This document shows, piece after piece, positions 11,808-25,049 of a DNA stretch of 64,000 nt. The first letter of the stretch is position 1. Each line of letters begins with the position of its first letter. Position numbers and translations under genes: made by a program. Under the pieces are notes generated by a model, which saw only the letters and a program-made list of their open reading frames with translations, had not been told where the DNA came from and did not search any database. The stretch covers positions 79,185,052 through 79,249,051 of the forward strand of contig JAMXBB010000004.1 in NCBI GenBank assembly GCA_024138015.1, read 5' to 3'. The stretch comes from Lumnitzera littorea. Taxonomy: Eukaryota; Streptophyta; Magnoliopsida; Myrtales; Combretaceae.

Positions 11808-13379
11808 GCCAAAGAATATTGAATCCCAGTCTACTAACAATTTTAATGCTAATAGTCTAGCTTCCAAGACGATGCTGTCATAATGATTGTCTCTAGGAAT
11901 GGGATTGAATTCGGAGCTTTATGTCATTAAATCAAGTCTACCGTATGTTTTGAAATAAAATTGTGTTGTCATAGGTCCTAAAAGTTGTTGGATTTATTTT
12001 ATAAGATAGGGGATTAAACTAAAAAGTGATGAACCTTATTGAATTAATGCTTGGTATCTCTTGTCTGTTATGATATTTTATTGACACTTGATTAGTGGGC
12101 TAAGCATTATACTGCACAATGAATCATGTTAGCTATGATTTATTTACTTATTTTTAGATTTACATATAATATGCAAATGGTCAGTTTTTGTACATATTAA
12201 AATATATATGCAACAATCATTCACGTTTTATTTATATATAGCAAGATTTACTTGATGGACACATGGCAAAACTATCAAATGGGGATAATGAAATGCTATC
12301 ATGCATAAGTGGAATTAAATAGATAATCATTTTGCAATTATTTGTTTCTATTTATTTAATTTGTTTAAACATTAAATTATGATTAATGGGATACAATTGA
12401 GACATATTTCCGTCAATCATTACTAGTTTTAGTTAATTTTTTTTACTCAATAACATTATTCCAGTAGATCAAATTATCGAAATCCTAGTTCTATCACAAT
12501 AAATAAGTACTGAACTTAATAAATAGAAGATGTAAAAGTTATGATAACATTATTACATAAGGCACAAATTCAATTATGTATACTTATTATTTTTGATTGT
12601 ATGGAGATTCTTGTTTTTATTTTTTTTGTCTAATCTGGTCAAGTCAATACTATTTTATCCCACACTAATATTGTCAAACTTGCTATAAATTTATTCTCAT
12701 GGCCATTTTTTATGAAATTTTTTTGCACAATAAGTTAGATTAATAAGCAAATCAAACCAAGAAACTTCAACCAATAACTGAAGTTCTTTTTTTAGTTTTA
12801 AAAAATAAATAGAATTTTTAACTTGGTAAAGTTCCATGATAAAGAATCTTTCTTACCTAATACCATAGATTAATTTTTTTAAATATACAATAGTAAAAGT
12901 TTTTTATAAATTACTAAATGACACTCTAAGAGTCACAAACAAAATTAGTCTATAAGCGATTATGGTCGCTTATTATGAACAATTAGAATAAGATTATATT
13001 TATTAAGATGCAATTAGAAATAGAAGAAAAACAATGACATGGTAATTATGTAAAAAGATATTTAAAAACTGCAATAATGATTTTGTAAGCTTATAAAACT
13101 TTCCATTTCCAATCAATTCTAATTTCATCAAAAGAGATTTCTTTTTAGGTAAACACGAATAGTTTTCTTATTATTATATCTTTCACATTAGGTTGTATAC
13201 TTTGATAAGAGTCCTCATATGATTCTACTTGTGTGTCCATTCCTTATTGCAATAAGAATGGTGAATTATAAAGGAAACCAATAGTAAGGGAAGAATTGGA
13301 GTTTGTATGGATACCAAAAAATATATATATATATATAACATGGAGAGGGCAAAAAGATGAAGATACAGAGGTTCGTTTG
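11808..13379. other. Non-coding AT-rich flank
   Basis: No gene or bounded element was recognised. An (AT)n microsatellite lies at about 13320-13337. The sequence leads into the truncated left end of the 5' LTR at about 13380. Confidence 0.4.
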
Positions 13380-14380
13380 TGGTCTATTGATCTAGCAAGT
13401 TTGTGGCACGATTTTCGAATCAGCCCAATAATGAGCTACTTATGGGATTGGTCTCTTAGGTTTGTTTGTTAGTGATGCGTAAAAGACAAAGGAAGGATAA
13501 ATATTGACTCTTAATTAGCACAGACTAAGTATTTAGCTTAAGTAAGCAATTAATGTGGTTTAGGGTTAGCTAAGTATTTTAAGCTAAAGTTAAAGAGGAA
13601 TGATATTAGGGCATTCCAAGCCATATTAAAGCTATGAAAGATTTCTTTAGCTAAGTGGCTAGGTAAATGATAATGATGTAATAGCTACATTCACATTCCA
13701 ATTACATTGTATTGCTTATTGCTTGGATATAATCTACGAGAATATGATGTAGTTGGTAGTTTTTCTCATTGTTTTGCTTTGTATGTATTCACTTTGTTCT
13801 AGAAGGAACTAAGGGGTTTTATTGACCTTAGTATAGGTATTGAAGAAAGAAGTTATAGAAGGGACTCAATTGGCATCTTAAGAGTGTAAGCTAATTGTTT
13901 GAAAGTTATAACATGTGGCTATGTAAATCATAATATTATAATCATATAATTGGACTAAGCGGAGAGTTTCCGTGTATATCTTTCATGTAAATGATGTAAC
14001 ATAATGCAAGTGAACTTGATAGCTTAAATGGAGTTCAAACTAGAATAGGTGAACAAAATCTAGCTAAGAAGTTTATGCATTTTTAGCTTCATGCCATGTT
14101 AGAGTTTAAGAGAGACATGTGATGATTCTCTAAAATGGCAAATGACACAAGAACCAATATTGCAAGTTTGGAACTTAGTATTTGTCTTAAATGACTATAT
14201 AGGAGACTTTCGGTTCATATGAGGAAATCTTGATTTCAAACAGTAGGTATATAATGGAAATGTTGATTAGCCTTATCCTTACTTAAAAGATGGCATAATA
14301 GCTCATTTTCTATGTACCTTATTTGAAGAATATAGGGTATGGAATAGGTAAAGAAGATACTTAGAAGGTGGGTCGTTATA
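13380..14380 (+). mobile_element. Partial 5' LTR of a chromovirus-like element
   Basis: About 0.9-1 kb matches the 3' end of the LTR at 15275-19766 in the same orientation. Shared blocks include TTTGTTTGTTAGTG, AAGTATTTAGCTTAA, GTAGCTAGGTAAATGATAATGA (here GTGGCTAGG...) and the terminal AAGGTGGGTCGTTATA versus AAGGTGGGCCGGTACA. It is followed directly by a primer-binding site. The upstream portion of the LTR is missing: nothing before about 13380 resembles 15275-18740. Its left end is therefore truncated or replaced. Confidence 0.7.
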
Positions 14381-15274
14381 GGATGGCATCAAAGCATTAG
14401 ATATATTAAAGGAGATTCGAGTACCATAGTATGTTTATGAGAATGGATCAAGTGTGTTTAAAGAGGAGGGTAAAAACACTTCAAAGGCTCTAATGGATCA
14501 AAATACAAAAGGAAGTAGTAATTATAGAGTGAGTGAGGAAGAAGATTAGGTATGTTTAAGAGTAATGATAGAAGCATGGTTTTAAAGATTTGATGATTAA
14601 TGGTTTTGGGACTTAGTGAATTCATGGTTTTGAACCTGATGGAATGAAGTATATTAAGAGAATATAGATTTGTGCAATAGTTTAGAGACCTAACGTATTG
14701 AAGTATGATACAAGAAAGATCTATAATAATGTTTAGGTACTTGATTAATTAGAATGAGAATGAAGGAAGGATTAGAGTATGTTTAAGAAAAAGGACCACA
14801 GTATATTTAGGGATAAGGATGATAATACGATGGAGAAGATGATTATATTTGTTTATGGACAAAAGATCTAAGGATATTGCATCAAAAAGTTCATAGTTTG
14901 TTTATGAATGTAGATTGGTAAGTGTTCAAGAATAAGGACGTAGTATAAGTCTATTGCATTTGAGATACATATGAGGTTGTGTAGGGTAACTATGTTAAAG
15001 CAAATATGATCATAATGTTTATAAGATAGCACATTAGAGGTATAAAAAAAAATGGTGATACTTTAAAAACGATAGATTTAGGCATAAATATTGGTAGTTT
15101 GAGTTAATATGAATGAACATTGGAAGTTCAATTAGAAAAAAAAAAGAGAAAAAGGAAAAAGGAAAAAGTTAATGATTGTAAGGTGAGTAATAGAAAATCA
15201 AAGTGATGTGGTTAATCTATAGATCCTAAAGTGTAATTGTTTCGAGGATGAAATTATTTTTATGGGGGAGAGAG
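14381..15274 (+). mobile_element. Shrunken internal region of LTR element, ends in polypurine tract
   Basis: Only 894 bp separate the PBS side from the polypurine tract GGGGGAGAGAG (15264-15274). No gag, protease, RT or integrase motif is visible. The last ~60 bp (TTTCGAGGATGAAAT...GGGGGAGAG) resemble the conserved tail that precedes the 3' LTR in chromoviruses. The coding region has therefore been deleted, or the element was non-autonomous. Confidence 0.6.
14384..14395 (+). promoter_or_regulatory. Primer-binding site (initiator Met-tRNA type)
   Basis: TGGCATCAAAGC matches the usual plant LTR-retrotransposon PBS TGGTATCAGAGC at 10 of 12 bases and lies 3 bases after the LTR end. This fixes the LTR/interior boundary and the plus orientation of the element. 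Confidence 0.7.
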
Positions 15275-18200
15275 TGTAATACCTAGATTCTCAAGCTATT
15301 GAAATTAGACTTCCAAGAGATATACTTCATTTTAGCTTAAGCTCTAAAATGTAATGAGACACTAGAGATATATTAAATGAGCAATGTAATTAGGAATAAG
15401 AAATAAAGAGGCATTCAATAAGTATTAACACATGTTCCAAATAATTGATAAACTAGTTTATGTATACACATATAATAGGGAATATAAAACATATGTAAGA
15501 ACTACTTGGATCATGTAGTAGATAACAATTAACTAAGTCAAAACCCACTTAAATTTATTATTAGCGAGGGAGGATAAGGTTGAAATCACCATCAAAACAT
15601 AAGGAATAATACATTGTTACATTAACATATACAAGCATCATATGACAACTACAAGTGGTTCCTTCATAAATTAAGTTCGTTCTCTAACTTTAATTATATT
15701 AAGAAACAACAAGGATAGCTGGAGAATTACTATAATTTTTAGTAGTTAATGAAACAAGTAAATAACATAATATGTTATACTTTACTATGAATGAGCATGA
15801 ATAATTGGAGCAAAGTTCATCCATTTTAGGTGTTTAGGTGAACTTATTGGGGTTACGTAGTACATAGAGAAATCTAAGTACAACAACGCACCACCATCAT
15901 TACTCTAGTAAAGAGAATATACTTTGTTTTCAATGTTTAGAAGCAAGAAAATATTGTGTTAGAGTTGAACTTGTAAACCGATAGATATTCCCTAGACTTA
16001 ACTAGACCGAAGAAATTAAAACTAATATAATTTTAAATCAAAATCTTAAAACAAACTCGAAAACCTTAATTGTATACGAAAACCCTAAACCTCGAGTTCC
16101 CATAACCATGAATTAAAACCTTATATTGAAAAAAAAAATAAAGAAAAAACTAAACTTTAAACCTTGGAGTAGAGAAACCTTAAATTAAAACCTGAACATA
16201 AAGAAAACCCTAACTTAGTACACTTAACTCGAATTACATAAATTCACATAAACTCGATGACAAATAATTTAAAATAATTTCAAATCAATCAATTTAATTC
16301 TATTAAAGTAATAAATTAATAAAATTACTAATTTAACTCTAATCAAATACACGGAGTGCCATACATAGGCATATGTATGTATATGTATAATTTTAATTGC
16401 GTACATTAAATTATACAGTATATGGTATATTTTATTGGTAATAGATATTAGATATAATGTAAGTGTAATACACCTAAGTGATTTAACTTAAATAGTCATT
16501 TTGAACCTAACCCAAGCCTATACGATGGAAATTACTAAGTTGGCAAAATAACTCCATGTGTTCTCTTTAAAATAAGGGGAACTATATAAGACCTACTAAA
16601 TTTTTTAACCCGAATGTGAAACAGGTAGTCAAAGCCTACAAGAGCTTACTAAACCTCATAAAGGATAGAATAAATGAAAAAAGAATGTTACAATAGAAAA
16701 AGCCTAACCATAGGATCAAAACCTTAAAACTAGAATTGTAACCTTAAACGTGCCTTCAAAATTCTATAACCTTAATTGAAAATGTCATACGCAAGAAACC
16801 TTAAAATTGACTCTAAAACCTTAACTTAGTGTCAAAAACCCTAATTTAATTAATAAACTTTAATTATATAGCTAAACTATTCATTAATTGCTAATAATTT
16901 GCTTAATCGCTATAAAATCTTAATTCACCTTCTAAATTGTAATTGAATAGTAATAGTTGATCTTAACTCCTATAAACCCGCAATTAATTAGATTAAATGG
17001 TTCAATAAGATTAATTAACTTAAATAAATATAACAAACCCTAAACTATGTCTAGTTAAGGTCATATACATTAGTAATTAGGGCCCTAAGCCAAAATTGCA
17101 TTCTAGTGATTTATATGCATTCATGCATCATGACTAGCTAGATAATAATAAGCATAGGAGACATGATTAAGAAGCATTCTTACTTTTAGAAGGCAAATCA
17201 TTACCATTTTTAGAAAAGATTACAAACAGCAATTAGTCACGACTTTGGTCATGTATAAGCTAACCAAATGGAGTAATATATTATCCCCCATCTCTCCCCT
17301 CTTTAAACTTGCTAAACACACCCTAAGTAACTCTACTTGTCTCATTTTTACATCTCCCAAATTCTCTCAAAAACTCCTTAAGGACAAAATTGAAAGAAAA
17401 AAACAAAACAAAATATTAATTAGGACTTCTCTTAAAACTACATGTGCACATCTATGCTTAGACCCACTACTATGCACCACTACCTCCAAACGATGCAACT
17501 TAGACCTAATGATATGTTTAATTAATTAAAATGGACATGTATGACCACGACATTACATGTGTTTTTTTGGCCATCACCTCATGCATAGGTAAAGAGGGGT
17601 CTTATAGTGGTTATATCCATTATGCTTTGAAAGCTGTTGTTGTAAAGTTATACTAGTACAGTGCACTCATACAACAAGAGCCCTACTCTAGCCTATGGGC
17701 TTATTCGGCACTTAGAAATGCTAATCAAATGAATAAGGGTTGTGTTAAGAGACCTTTGTCGTAGGGCATGAGCATAGATTGTAGATACCACTTTACCGCC
17801 ACCACTTGGGGCCTAGGTTATTGCAAAAAATTGAAAATATGAAAAATTTTCTTTAATCTAAATTTTAGAATTTCATAAACAATTAGAAGCCTAGGTGCGG
17901 GAACTTAGTTGTGATTGGTGTTGATGAATCTCCAGCTTTAACTTCAGAGGGTGTAAATCCAAGTTATATACAACACCAATCAACTGTATGCATTATTTAG
18001 CACATTGCTTCTTCATGAATTTATATGAATGTTAATAATCTTAATTTGTTTTATAATTATTTGTTTAAGATTTCATATCATTAGTAAGTTCTATATTTGT
18101 TAGGGTTTATTTACCCTATATTACTTTTAGTAGGGATATAGATTCTCTATAGTTTTAATGGACTATGGATTATTGGGTGTCCATAGTTATTTGTAGAATA

Positions 18201-19766
18201 GGATAGTTATATATAATATAATTAAAATGTAGATAGCAATAATTAAGTAAATTCTTGTAATCTTTGATTTGTAAGGTAGTTTTCATACCACGAGTGTACA
18301 CATGACAGGAATATTTTAGGTAATTTTACTAAACCCCCTTTTGAAGCATTATAGATATGTAGACCCCTCATTTTGATGTGGAGATTGCATTCTTTTGCTA
18401 ATAAATTAGTTTGGAGTATTGACTTGGTGGACTATACTAGTATTACTAGTATGTAGTACAGGTATGGGAATAAATGGTTTTAATATCTTGATAATTGGAT
18501 TGTGAGCATATATTTTGTTTTTAGTATTGAGATAATAGTTGATTTGGATTTATGGCTACTTATTTGAGTTGTCGATATTGAATTTATATTTATATTTCGA
18601 TATGCAATGATTGAATGTTGTTGGTTGCATATTAAGTTTTCCCTTAACAAAAGCTTAACAATTGCATACAACATAAGATCTTTAAGTAGAATGCCTAGTA
18701 TAAGGCTAACCAAAAGCTACTTAAAGAAACTAATTTTGTCCATTGCCTAATAAGTTTGTGGTATGATATATGAATTGACTTAATAAGTTTATGGTTTGTC
18801 AACCCGATTAGTTTATGTTACAACCCTTAAATTGGCCAAGCAATGAGCAACTTATTAGGATTGATACCTTATGTTTTGTTTGTTAGTGGTGGCTTAGCTT
18901 AAGTATTTAGCTTAACTAAGCAACTGATGAGGCTAAAGGTTAGCTAAGAGTTTTGAGCTAAAGTAAAAGAGGAAATAATCTTAGGCATTCTTAGCTATGT
19001 GAAAACTAGGAAAGATTTCTTCAACTAAGTAGCTAGGTAAATGATAATGATTCAGTAGCTGCATTCACTCTCCACTTGCATTGTATTGTTGGATATGATC
19101 TTCGAGAATTTGATTTATTTGGTAGTTTTTATTGTTGTTTTGGTTTATATATACTCACTTTGCTCTATAAGGAATAGAGGGGTTAGTGTTTACTTACCTT
19201 AAGTGCAGGTACCAAAGAAAGAAGTTCTAAAAGGGAATTAAGTGGCATCTTAAGTGCATAAGCTAATTGTTTGAAAGTTATAGTGATTAACCCAGCATAT
19301 GGTTATATAAATCATAGCATTATAGTTATATAATTAGACTAAGTGGAGAGTTTTCATCTATATCTTTCCAGTAAATTACATAATGTAATATAGGTGAACT
19401 TAGTAGCTTAATCGAAGTTCAAACTAGAATAGGTGAACAAAATCTAGCTAAGTAATTTAATCATTTTTAGCTTTATGTCATGTTAGAGTTTAGGAGAAAC
19501 ATGTGATGATCTTTTAAAATGGAAAATGGCACAAGAACCAATATTACAAGTTTGTAACTCAGAATGTGTTTTGAATGACTATATAGGAGATATTCTATTC
19601 ATATGAGGAACTCTTGATTTTAGAGAATAGGTATATAGAGTGGAAATTTTGATTAGCCTTTTCCTTACTTCAGGGATGGCATAATGAATCATTTTCTAGG
19701 TACCTTATTTGAAGAACACAAGGTATGGATTAGGTAAAGCAAACACTTGGAAGGTGGGCCGGTACA
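15275..19766 (+). mobile_element. 3' LTR, ~4.5 kb, chromovirus-like
   Basis: It starts TGTAATACC immediately after the polypurine tract and ends GGTGGGCCGGTACA. The last ~1 kb matches the 5' LTR. Typical chromovirus LTR landmarks are present, for example TACTCACTTTGCTCTATAAGG with CTTACCTTAAGTGCAGG (19150-19210). At 4,492 bp it is long. A segment at about 17680-18040 (AGCCTATGGGCTTATTCGGC...) resembles part of the different LTR family at 43.9-44.3 kb, so a nested LTR fragment is likely. A C-rich tract lies at 17280-17350. Exact internal junctions were not resolved. Confidence 0.65.
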
Positions 19767-19975
19767 ATCATCGATCAAAAAGTACAAGCATGAAATGATA
19801 GGGGATGAAGAAGTAAATTTGGTAAGTCAAAGCTTTATTTAATATGAAATTCAGAAACTTACTTTCATGTAAAATAGATAAAATTGTATAAAAATAATGT
19901 TTGGTGGGGTTGCTATAGCTAGTTGATCATGTGCAATAGGTATGTCAGTTGACTTAGGTGACCTCTTAAGCTAAT
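19767..19975. other. Short spacer between LTR end and inverted-repeat element
   Basis: No features. The five bases after the LTR end are ATCAT. No matching target duplication could be located because the 5' LTR is truncated. Confidence 0.4.
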
Positions 19976-20250
19976 GGACCCTTGGTTAACTTTAAGTGTT
20001 AGCTTCAACTCCTAAAATCTAATGATTCATTCAGGCCCTCAATTAACCTTAGTGTTACCACATATTACAGACATTAAGATTATACAAGCCCATGGTTAAC
20101 CTTAAGTGTTAATGTGGATTCCTAATGTCCGACATCATATAGGCCTACGGTTAACCTTAGGCGTTACCATGAATCCTTGATATTTGGAGAGTCAAGTGCT
20201 TGTGGTTAATCCTGATGTTGTCCTAGATTCCAACTCCATTGCCTTGAAGT
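19976..20250 (+). repeat. ~55-bp tandem repeat, 5 copies
   Basis: Copies start near 19976, 20033, 20088, 20142 and 20196 (spacing 57, 55, 54, 54). Each opens with a GGCCC/GCCCATGG-like block, then GGTTAACCTTAGGTGTTA and a GATTCCT block. The same array is present at 37102-37340, and its last unit lies at the right edge of the window on the minus strand. It is therefore part of this element family and not a local expansion. Confidence 0.7.
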
Positions 20251-23200
20251 CCAGTAGTGATTGATGCATCTAAGGGATTCATATCTAACCAAGTCAGACA
20301 CCATTTAGCTGTTAAGCATTACATTGCTCAGTAAGGATTAGAATAATTCCATTGTCATCTCTAAAGCTTATGAAGAGAGTCACAATTCATTCCAAATGTT
20401 ATCAAGTCAGACACTAATACTCATAAGGGTATTAAGTTGTCCTCAAGGCATCCTTCTTCTTCTCAACAAGTTTGAGGGACATCATTTGCTTCAACTAAGC
20501 TTTTTGCAAGTATAAGCCCCCTTGCTCCATAATAATAAGTACCGCTCTCAAGTGTGCCCATTCAAGAGGATCAATTGTAGAAGCTCTCTCATCTTCTAAG
20601 CGTTTTACAAGTTTAAGGCATTTTTTCTAGAGTACCAAGCTACACCCCACCATGTTCATTAAATTTCACATATTAAAATATTAGCTTCTTCTCCCCTAGT
20701 TGATGGGGTATCACAACATGACGAGGTAGCAACTCATGATTTGAAGGATACCTTTCTCATCTAATCATGTGAATACTTTTACACTTTCTTGTACAATGGA
20801 TAAGTCATCAAGTGGAGTATATCATGGAGTTACTTCAACTCCATTATGATCAAATTCGATGTTATTGATTGTTTTAAAATTGTCCTGGATAAAATTGCTT
20901 GTTTGATCTTCTTTAGGGTGATTTCAATAGAGTTTTGATGTTTGTCTTAAGCTTACCAATGTTCTGAGTGAATCAAATGAGAAGAGAAGTCTTCTATTTA
21001 TAAAGTTTGGAGGTTAATTTTATCCATTGAATGGTTTTAGGATCAATGGCTAAGATTGAGGCTTATTATTAAAGTTGTCCTCTCCTTTTAGCCTTCATGG
21101 GCTTAGATATGGGCTTACGGCTTATGATAAGCAATAGAGGCCCATTTTCTCTTTAACTAAGTCTAAAGCACACTTATGCCTTTTTTAAGACCTAATAAAG
21201 CCAAATGAGCTCAAAAAGGCCATTTTCGACTTTACATTTTGTGCTTGAGCTAAACTACTAAGGCTAACAGTAAAAAGTCTAGTCTAGAGATTCTCATTTT
21301 GAGCCTACTAAGCTAGGTCTCCCTAAAATATCCATAAATGAGTCGGTCTCCTAGACGCTGTCACTAGCCTAGGATGTTGGTCCATAGTATCAAATTAGGT
21401 AGATAACCCAATTATTGAAATGACATTCTACAAATTAGTAGTAACTTAAATGTTGTCCTTTGTTTTAATAAACTTATCCTCATCAAGCACAACTTTGAAT
21501 TTAAGTTTAAATTAAGCTAGCTGCTTAACGTGGACTCAAGCGTTTAGCTTTGATGTGAGTTTTTTGAATTCTTTTTAAAGTTTTCTTTTGATTTCATGTT
21601 TCTTATAATGGCTAAGATTTACGTATTTTCCCTACTTATATTGTTACTCATGCATGATTAAATGATGAAAAATATATTAACATGTACTAGTAGATGATAA
21701 CCATGTAATGTGCATGCAATAAAGAAAATCTATACTATTTAATAATATTTATTGTGAAAAATTTAAAAGTATTAAACTAAGCTAATGTTAATATTTTAAA
21801 GGTTGAGTCATATGATGGACAAAAGATGAAAATGAAAACTTTATCTAAACTTTTATAATTATCCATAGAAGAAGTCCATGTAGCATTTTAGCTTATGATT
21901 TCTTACCATTTCAACGATAATACTAATCATAGGTTAATTGATTCATTAAGGATTTTGTTGTATGTGCAAAAATAGTGTCAAACAAAATGATCAACTAAAT
22001 TTTATTTGATGTTATAAGAATTACTTGTACAAACAAACACAGCCTCTTGAGAATTTCATGGAATTCATTATGAATTAAGCTGTAAATGGGTTTTTAGGTT
22101 TTGAACAACTATAGATAGAAGAAACTACATATGGTGGAAGAAAAATAAGGAATAGGGCATAATCATCAGGAAATGATTTATTATATCAAAATGTAATTAG
22201 CTTGAACCTTAATAAAGCAAATGTGGATGGATTTGTAAAAATTAATTTTAATTATAATGTAAATAATAAAATGAGATGTTTTTAAGCTATATAATACTAT
22301 AAATGTGCTTAAAAATTTTCTAGTGCATTGCTAAATTTCATTTGCTGAAATAAGATACCTTTGAATTGAAATGTTTATTAATAGCAAATGCAATCACATT
22401 ATAAACAAATTTAATGCATCAAAAGATAGAATATGGAAATATAACATATTTACATATAATAGATATGCTATCCAATTGAAAAGGAAAATTGCAAAAGACA
22501 TGAAAGTACTGTTACTTACTTTAATATTATATATATACTATATAGGTAGAAGATATAAAAGACGATAAAAAATTCTTAAGGTTGTCTTTTTCAATATTCA
22601 TTTCGTAAACTAAAGTATAATAATAATAGATTATTAAAATTTAAAAGTGTAGACAAACCACTAATTGTGTAGCAATAACTCTTAAGCTCGCAAGCTTGTA
22701 CATCAATTAAATTGCCTGCACATTAGGCATAACCAACTTTTAATGGGTTTTGCATATTAATTAATTTCTTTTTAGTTTTATATTTTTCTGAGAATCAATT
22801 ATTTGTCTAATTAATTATAATATGATTTTTATTCACACTTATTTATTATTACTTTTATTGTATATGAACTTGACAAAACTCAATGATTAAAATAAAATAA
22901 TAAGAAAGCATATAAGAAAAAAACTATCCCATAAAATAGTAAAACGAAACTATTGACATTGATATTTCGATTTGATGATTTTCGTTGAATAGGTTGAGGA
23001 TAATAAAAGCTTTAGAATAAAATGCATAAGTTGAAACAATATTGAATCATTATATACATAACAACGATAATGTTTATCTAACTATTGCAATGCGTCACCT
23101 ACTATTGCTATAATTCTAGTAATATAAAAGAAGAAATATAATCACATGAAATCTTAATCAAATATATTACTAAATACTCAATATTGAATAAGTTGTAGTA

Positions 23201-23974
23201 TTGTTCCTAGACTTTAGAAGTAATACTTTAAAAATAAACAAAAACAATTTAATTTTCAATTACTTTTCATATTGACCATTTATAGTAGAAATGCATAGTT
23301 TTTCTTTGGTATTTTTCTAAATAGCAAACGATTTCATTTATTGAGTAGTGTTCCAAAATAAATTGAATTATAAATAGTTATAATGTGAATGGAAATAAAA
23401 AAGGCTTATATATATATTTTTAATTTCAATCAAATAGTTTTTGTAACCTAATTTTATTGTTATTTATCAAGTGATATAAAAAGATGTGATTTTTACTAAT
23501 TTAATAGGAGAAATAAAATAGATGCATAATTAAAAACATTTTAAGTTGTGATTTACATATTTTCTATCATGTAGAAATATTATTTTCTTCAACTAAACTT
23601 TAACAATAAAATATCATTTTTTATATGCTAAATGATATTTTCTTTTTGTAAATGATAATTAATATTACCTTGATGATGAAAGGAGATGCTAAACATAATT
23701 AATTAAATAGAGAAGAGATATGAAATAATACATGTTATATACAAATCCAAATAAATTGGAAGATAATTGCACTTTTATAGACTTTCAAACCTTTAAAGGT
23801 AATATGTCATATGTACTAATATTCCTATTAAACTTAAAAACAAACATGTTTATTGGAAAATAAATCCAATGGCAATTGAAAGACTACTAATATAAGTATT
23901 ATAATGATGATAAAAAATTATATACGAACCTAATATCAACTTGGCAATTCAAAAGAATCATAAAAAGTCCTTAA

Positions 23975-23998
23975 AGAGAGAGAGAGAGAGAGAGAGAG
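23975..23998. repeat. (AG)n microsatellite at the inverted-repeat boundary
   Basis: Twelve AG units. The other arm ends in the matching (CT)n tract at 60382-60395. Similarity between the arms stops at this tract on both sides. Confidence 0.9.
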
Positions 23999-24439
23999 TA
24001 TTACGTCCTGAATATGAGAAGTTATAACAGTCCTGTCATGTAAATTAACCTAAGCTAGAAGTTGACCTTACAGCTACTATCGTAGATATAGTTCATACAA
24101 GATATACATGACTCAACCAGCTTGAAGCATTTGTTCTAATACCTGTAATTGATCAAACCTATGGTATAGCTTTATAAAGTACCTATTTTATATAAACTGT
24201 TGTCGCATAACACAACAGTATTTACATAAACATCTCACATTTAGAGTTATAATTTATAATAAGAGTTTATAAAAAACTATAGGTTTTGAAGTCTATTTAT
24301 AATAAGATAGAAAACCAATGGGTGTGCCAAGGAATTCCTATTTAGTTTCCTTAAAATTCAAAAGCCCAGATTCAGTGGATTCCTTTTTCCTTACTATCCT
24401 AGTCAATAGCATACTAACTTGATAGTGGTGGTATCTGAA

Positions 24440-24860
24440 CATCCTAGTCTTTACCTGGTACTTGCAAAAGAGTCTATGAGAATGTAAGTATAACTAGCTC
24501 AGTAAGTGGGATGAAGTCAAAATAGTACTAAACAATGACAAGCATGGTTATTATGTATGATGAAATGCAATGCCATTAGTCACTTAAAACGTTGCATAAT
24601 GTTATTTGATCTTTTGTGAGGTTAGAGAAATTACATTCGATTCAACCCATATTAAGGAGTTTTATTGAGACTAAAATTAGACCAAACCCGACTTGTGTAA
24701 TGGAGAACACACTCCTCCTATGATTACCTTTGAACCATGGCCCCTGCTTTTATCGTAACCTTCTCGTTTGTTACTTAGTTTGACTAAGGATGGGGAAATG
24801 ATTATTTCAATTATCCTCATCAAAGGGAGTTAGTATTTGGCTTAATACTCTTAATCGTTT
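24440..24860 (-). repeat. Duplicated LTR-like segment, copy 1
   Basis: It matches 25262-25680 in the same orientation: ACTTGCAAAAG, the AGCTCAGTAAGT block, GGAGACC/GGAGAACACACTCCTCC, TCACTTAGTTTGACTAAGGATG and GTCAGTATTTGG-like blocks in order. AGCTCAGTAAG reads CTTACTGAGCT on the minus strand, a landmark common in chromovirus LTRs, so this is probably the 3' portion of a minus-strand LTR. Confidence 0.6.
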
Positions 24861-25049
24861 TTGTTACGCCGCAAAGTCGCAGAGTCGCAACAGTCTCGCC
24901 GTGTAAACTATTCTATGATTGTAACTGGCTTCACAATGCCTACCATAGACATGATCTACATAAGGCGTCGACGACTTTTCGCTTTGAAGTAAACAGTCCA
25001 ATTAAATATTTAACTACAATTATGGTAAATATCACTAATTTTGAATAAA
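24861..25049. other. CpG-dense spacer
   Basis: Bases about 24866-24906 hold many CG dinucleotides (ACGCCGCAAAGTCGCAGAGT and onwards), unlike the CpG-poor surroundings, followed by GGCGTCGACGACTTTTCGC near 24964. It has no homologue in the second copy. The origin is unknown. Confidence 0.4.

Larger units (their letters stand above)
19976..23998 (+). repeat. Left arm of a ~3.8-4 kb inverted repeat (unclassified transposable element)
   Basis: From about 20186 to 23998 this matches, on the opposite strand, 60382-64000 block after block: the region around TGAACATGG/AAATTTCACATATTAAAATATT, the TTTATAAAGTTTGGAGG region, the GTTTTCTTTTGATTTCA block and the CATTAGGCATAACCAACTT block, finishing at an (AG)n tract. 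Shorter relatives occur at 31790-32312 and 37102-37440. Read on the minus strand there is a TATA box (TTATAAATAG, near 21000) followed by CT-rich sequence, which suggests an LTR promoter facing left. No coding domain was recognised, so the element class is undetermined. Confidence 0.75.
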
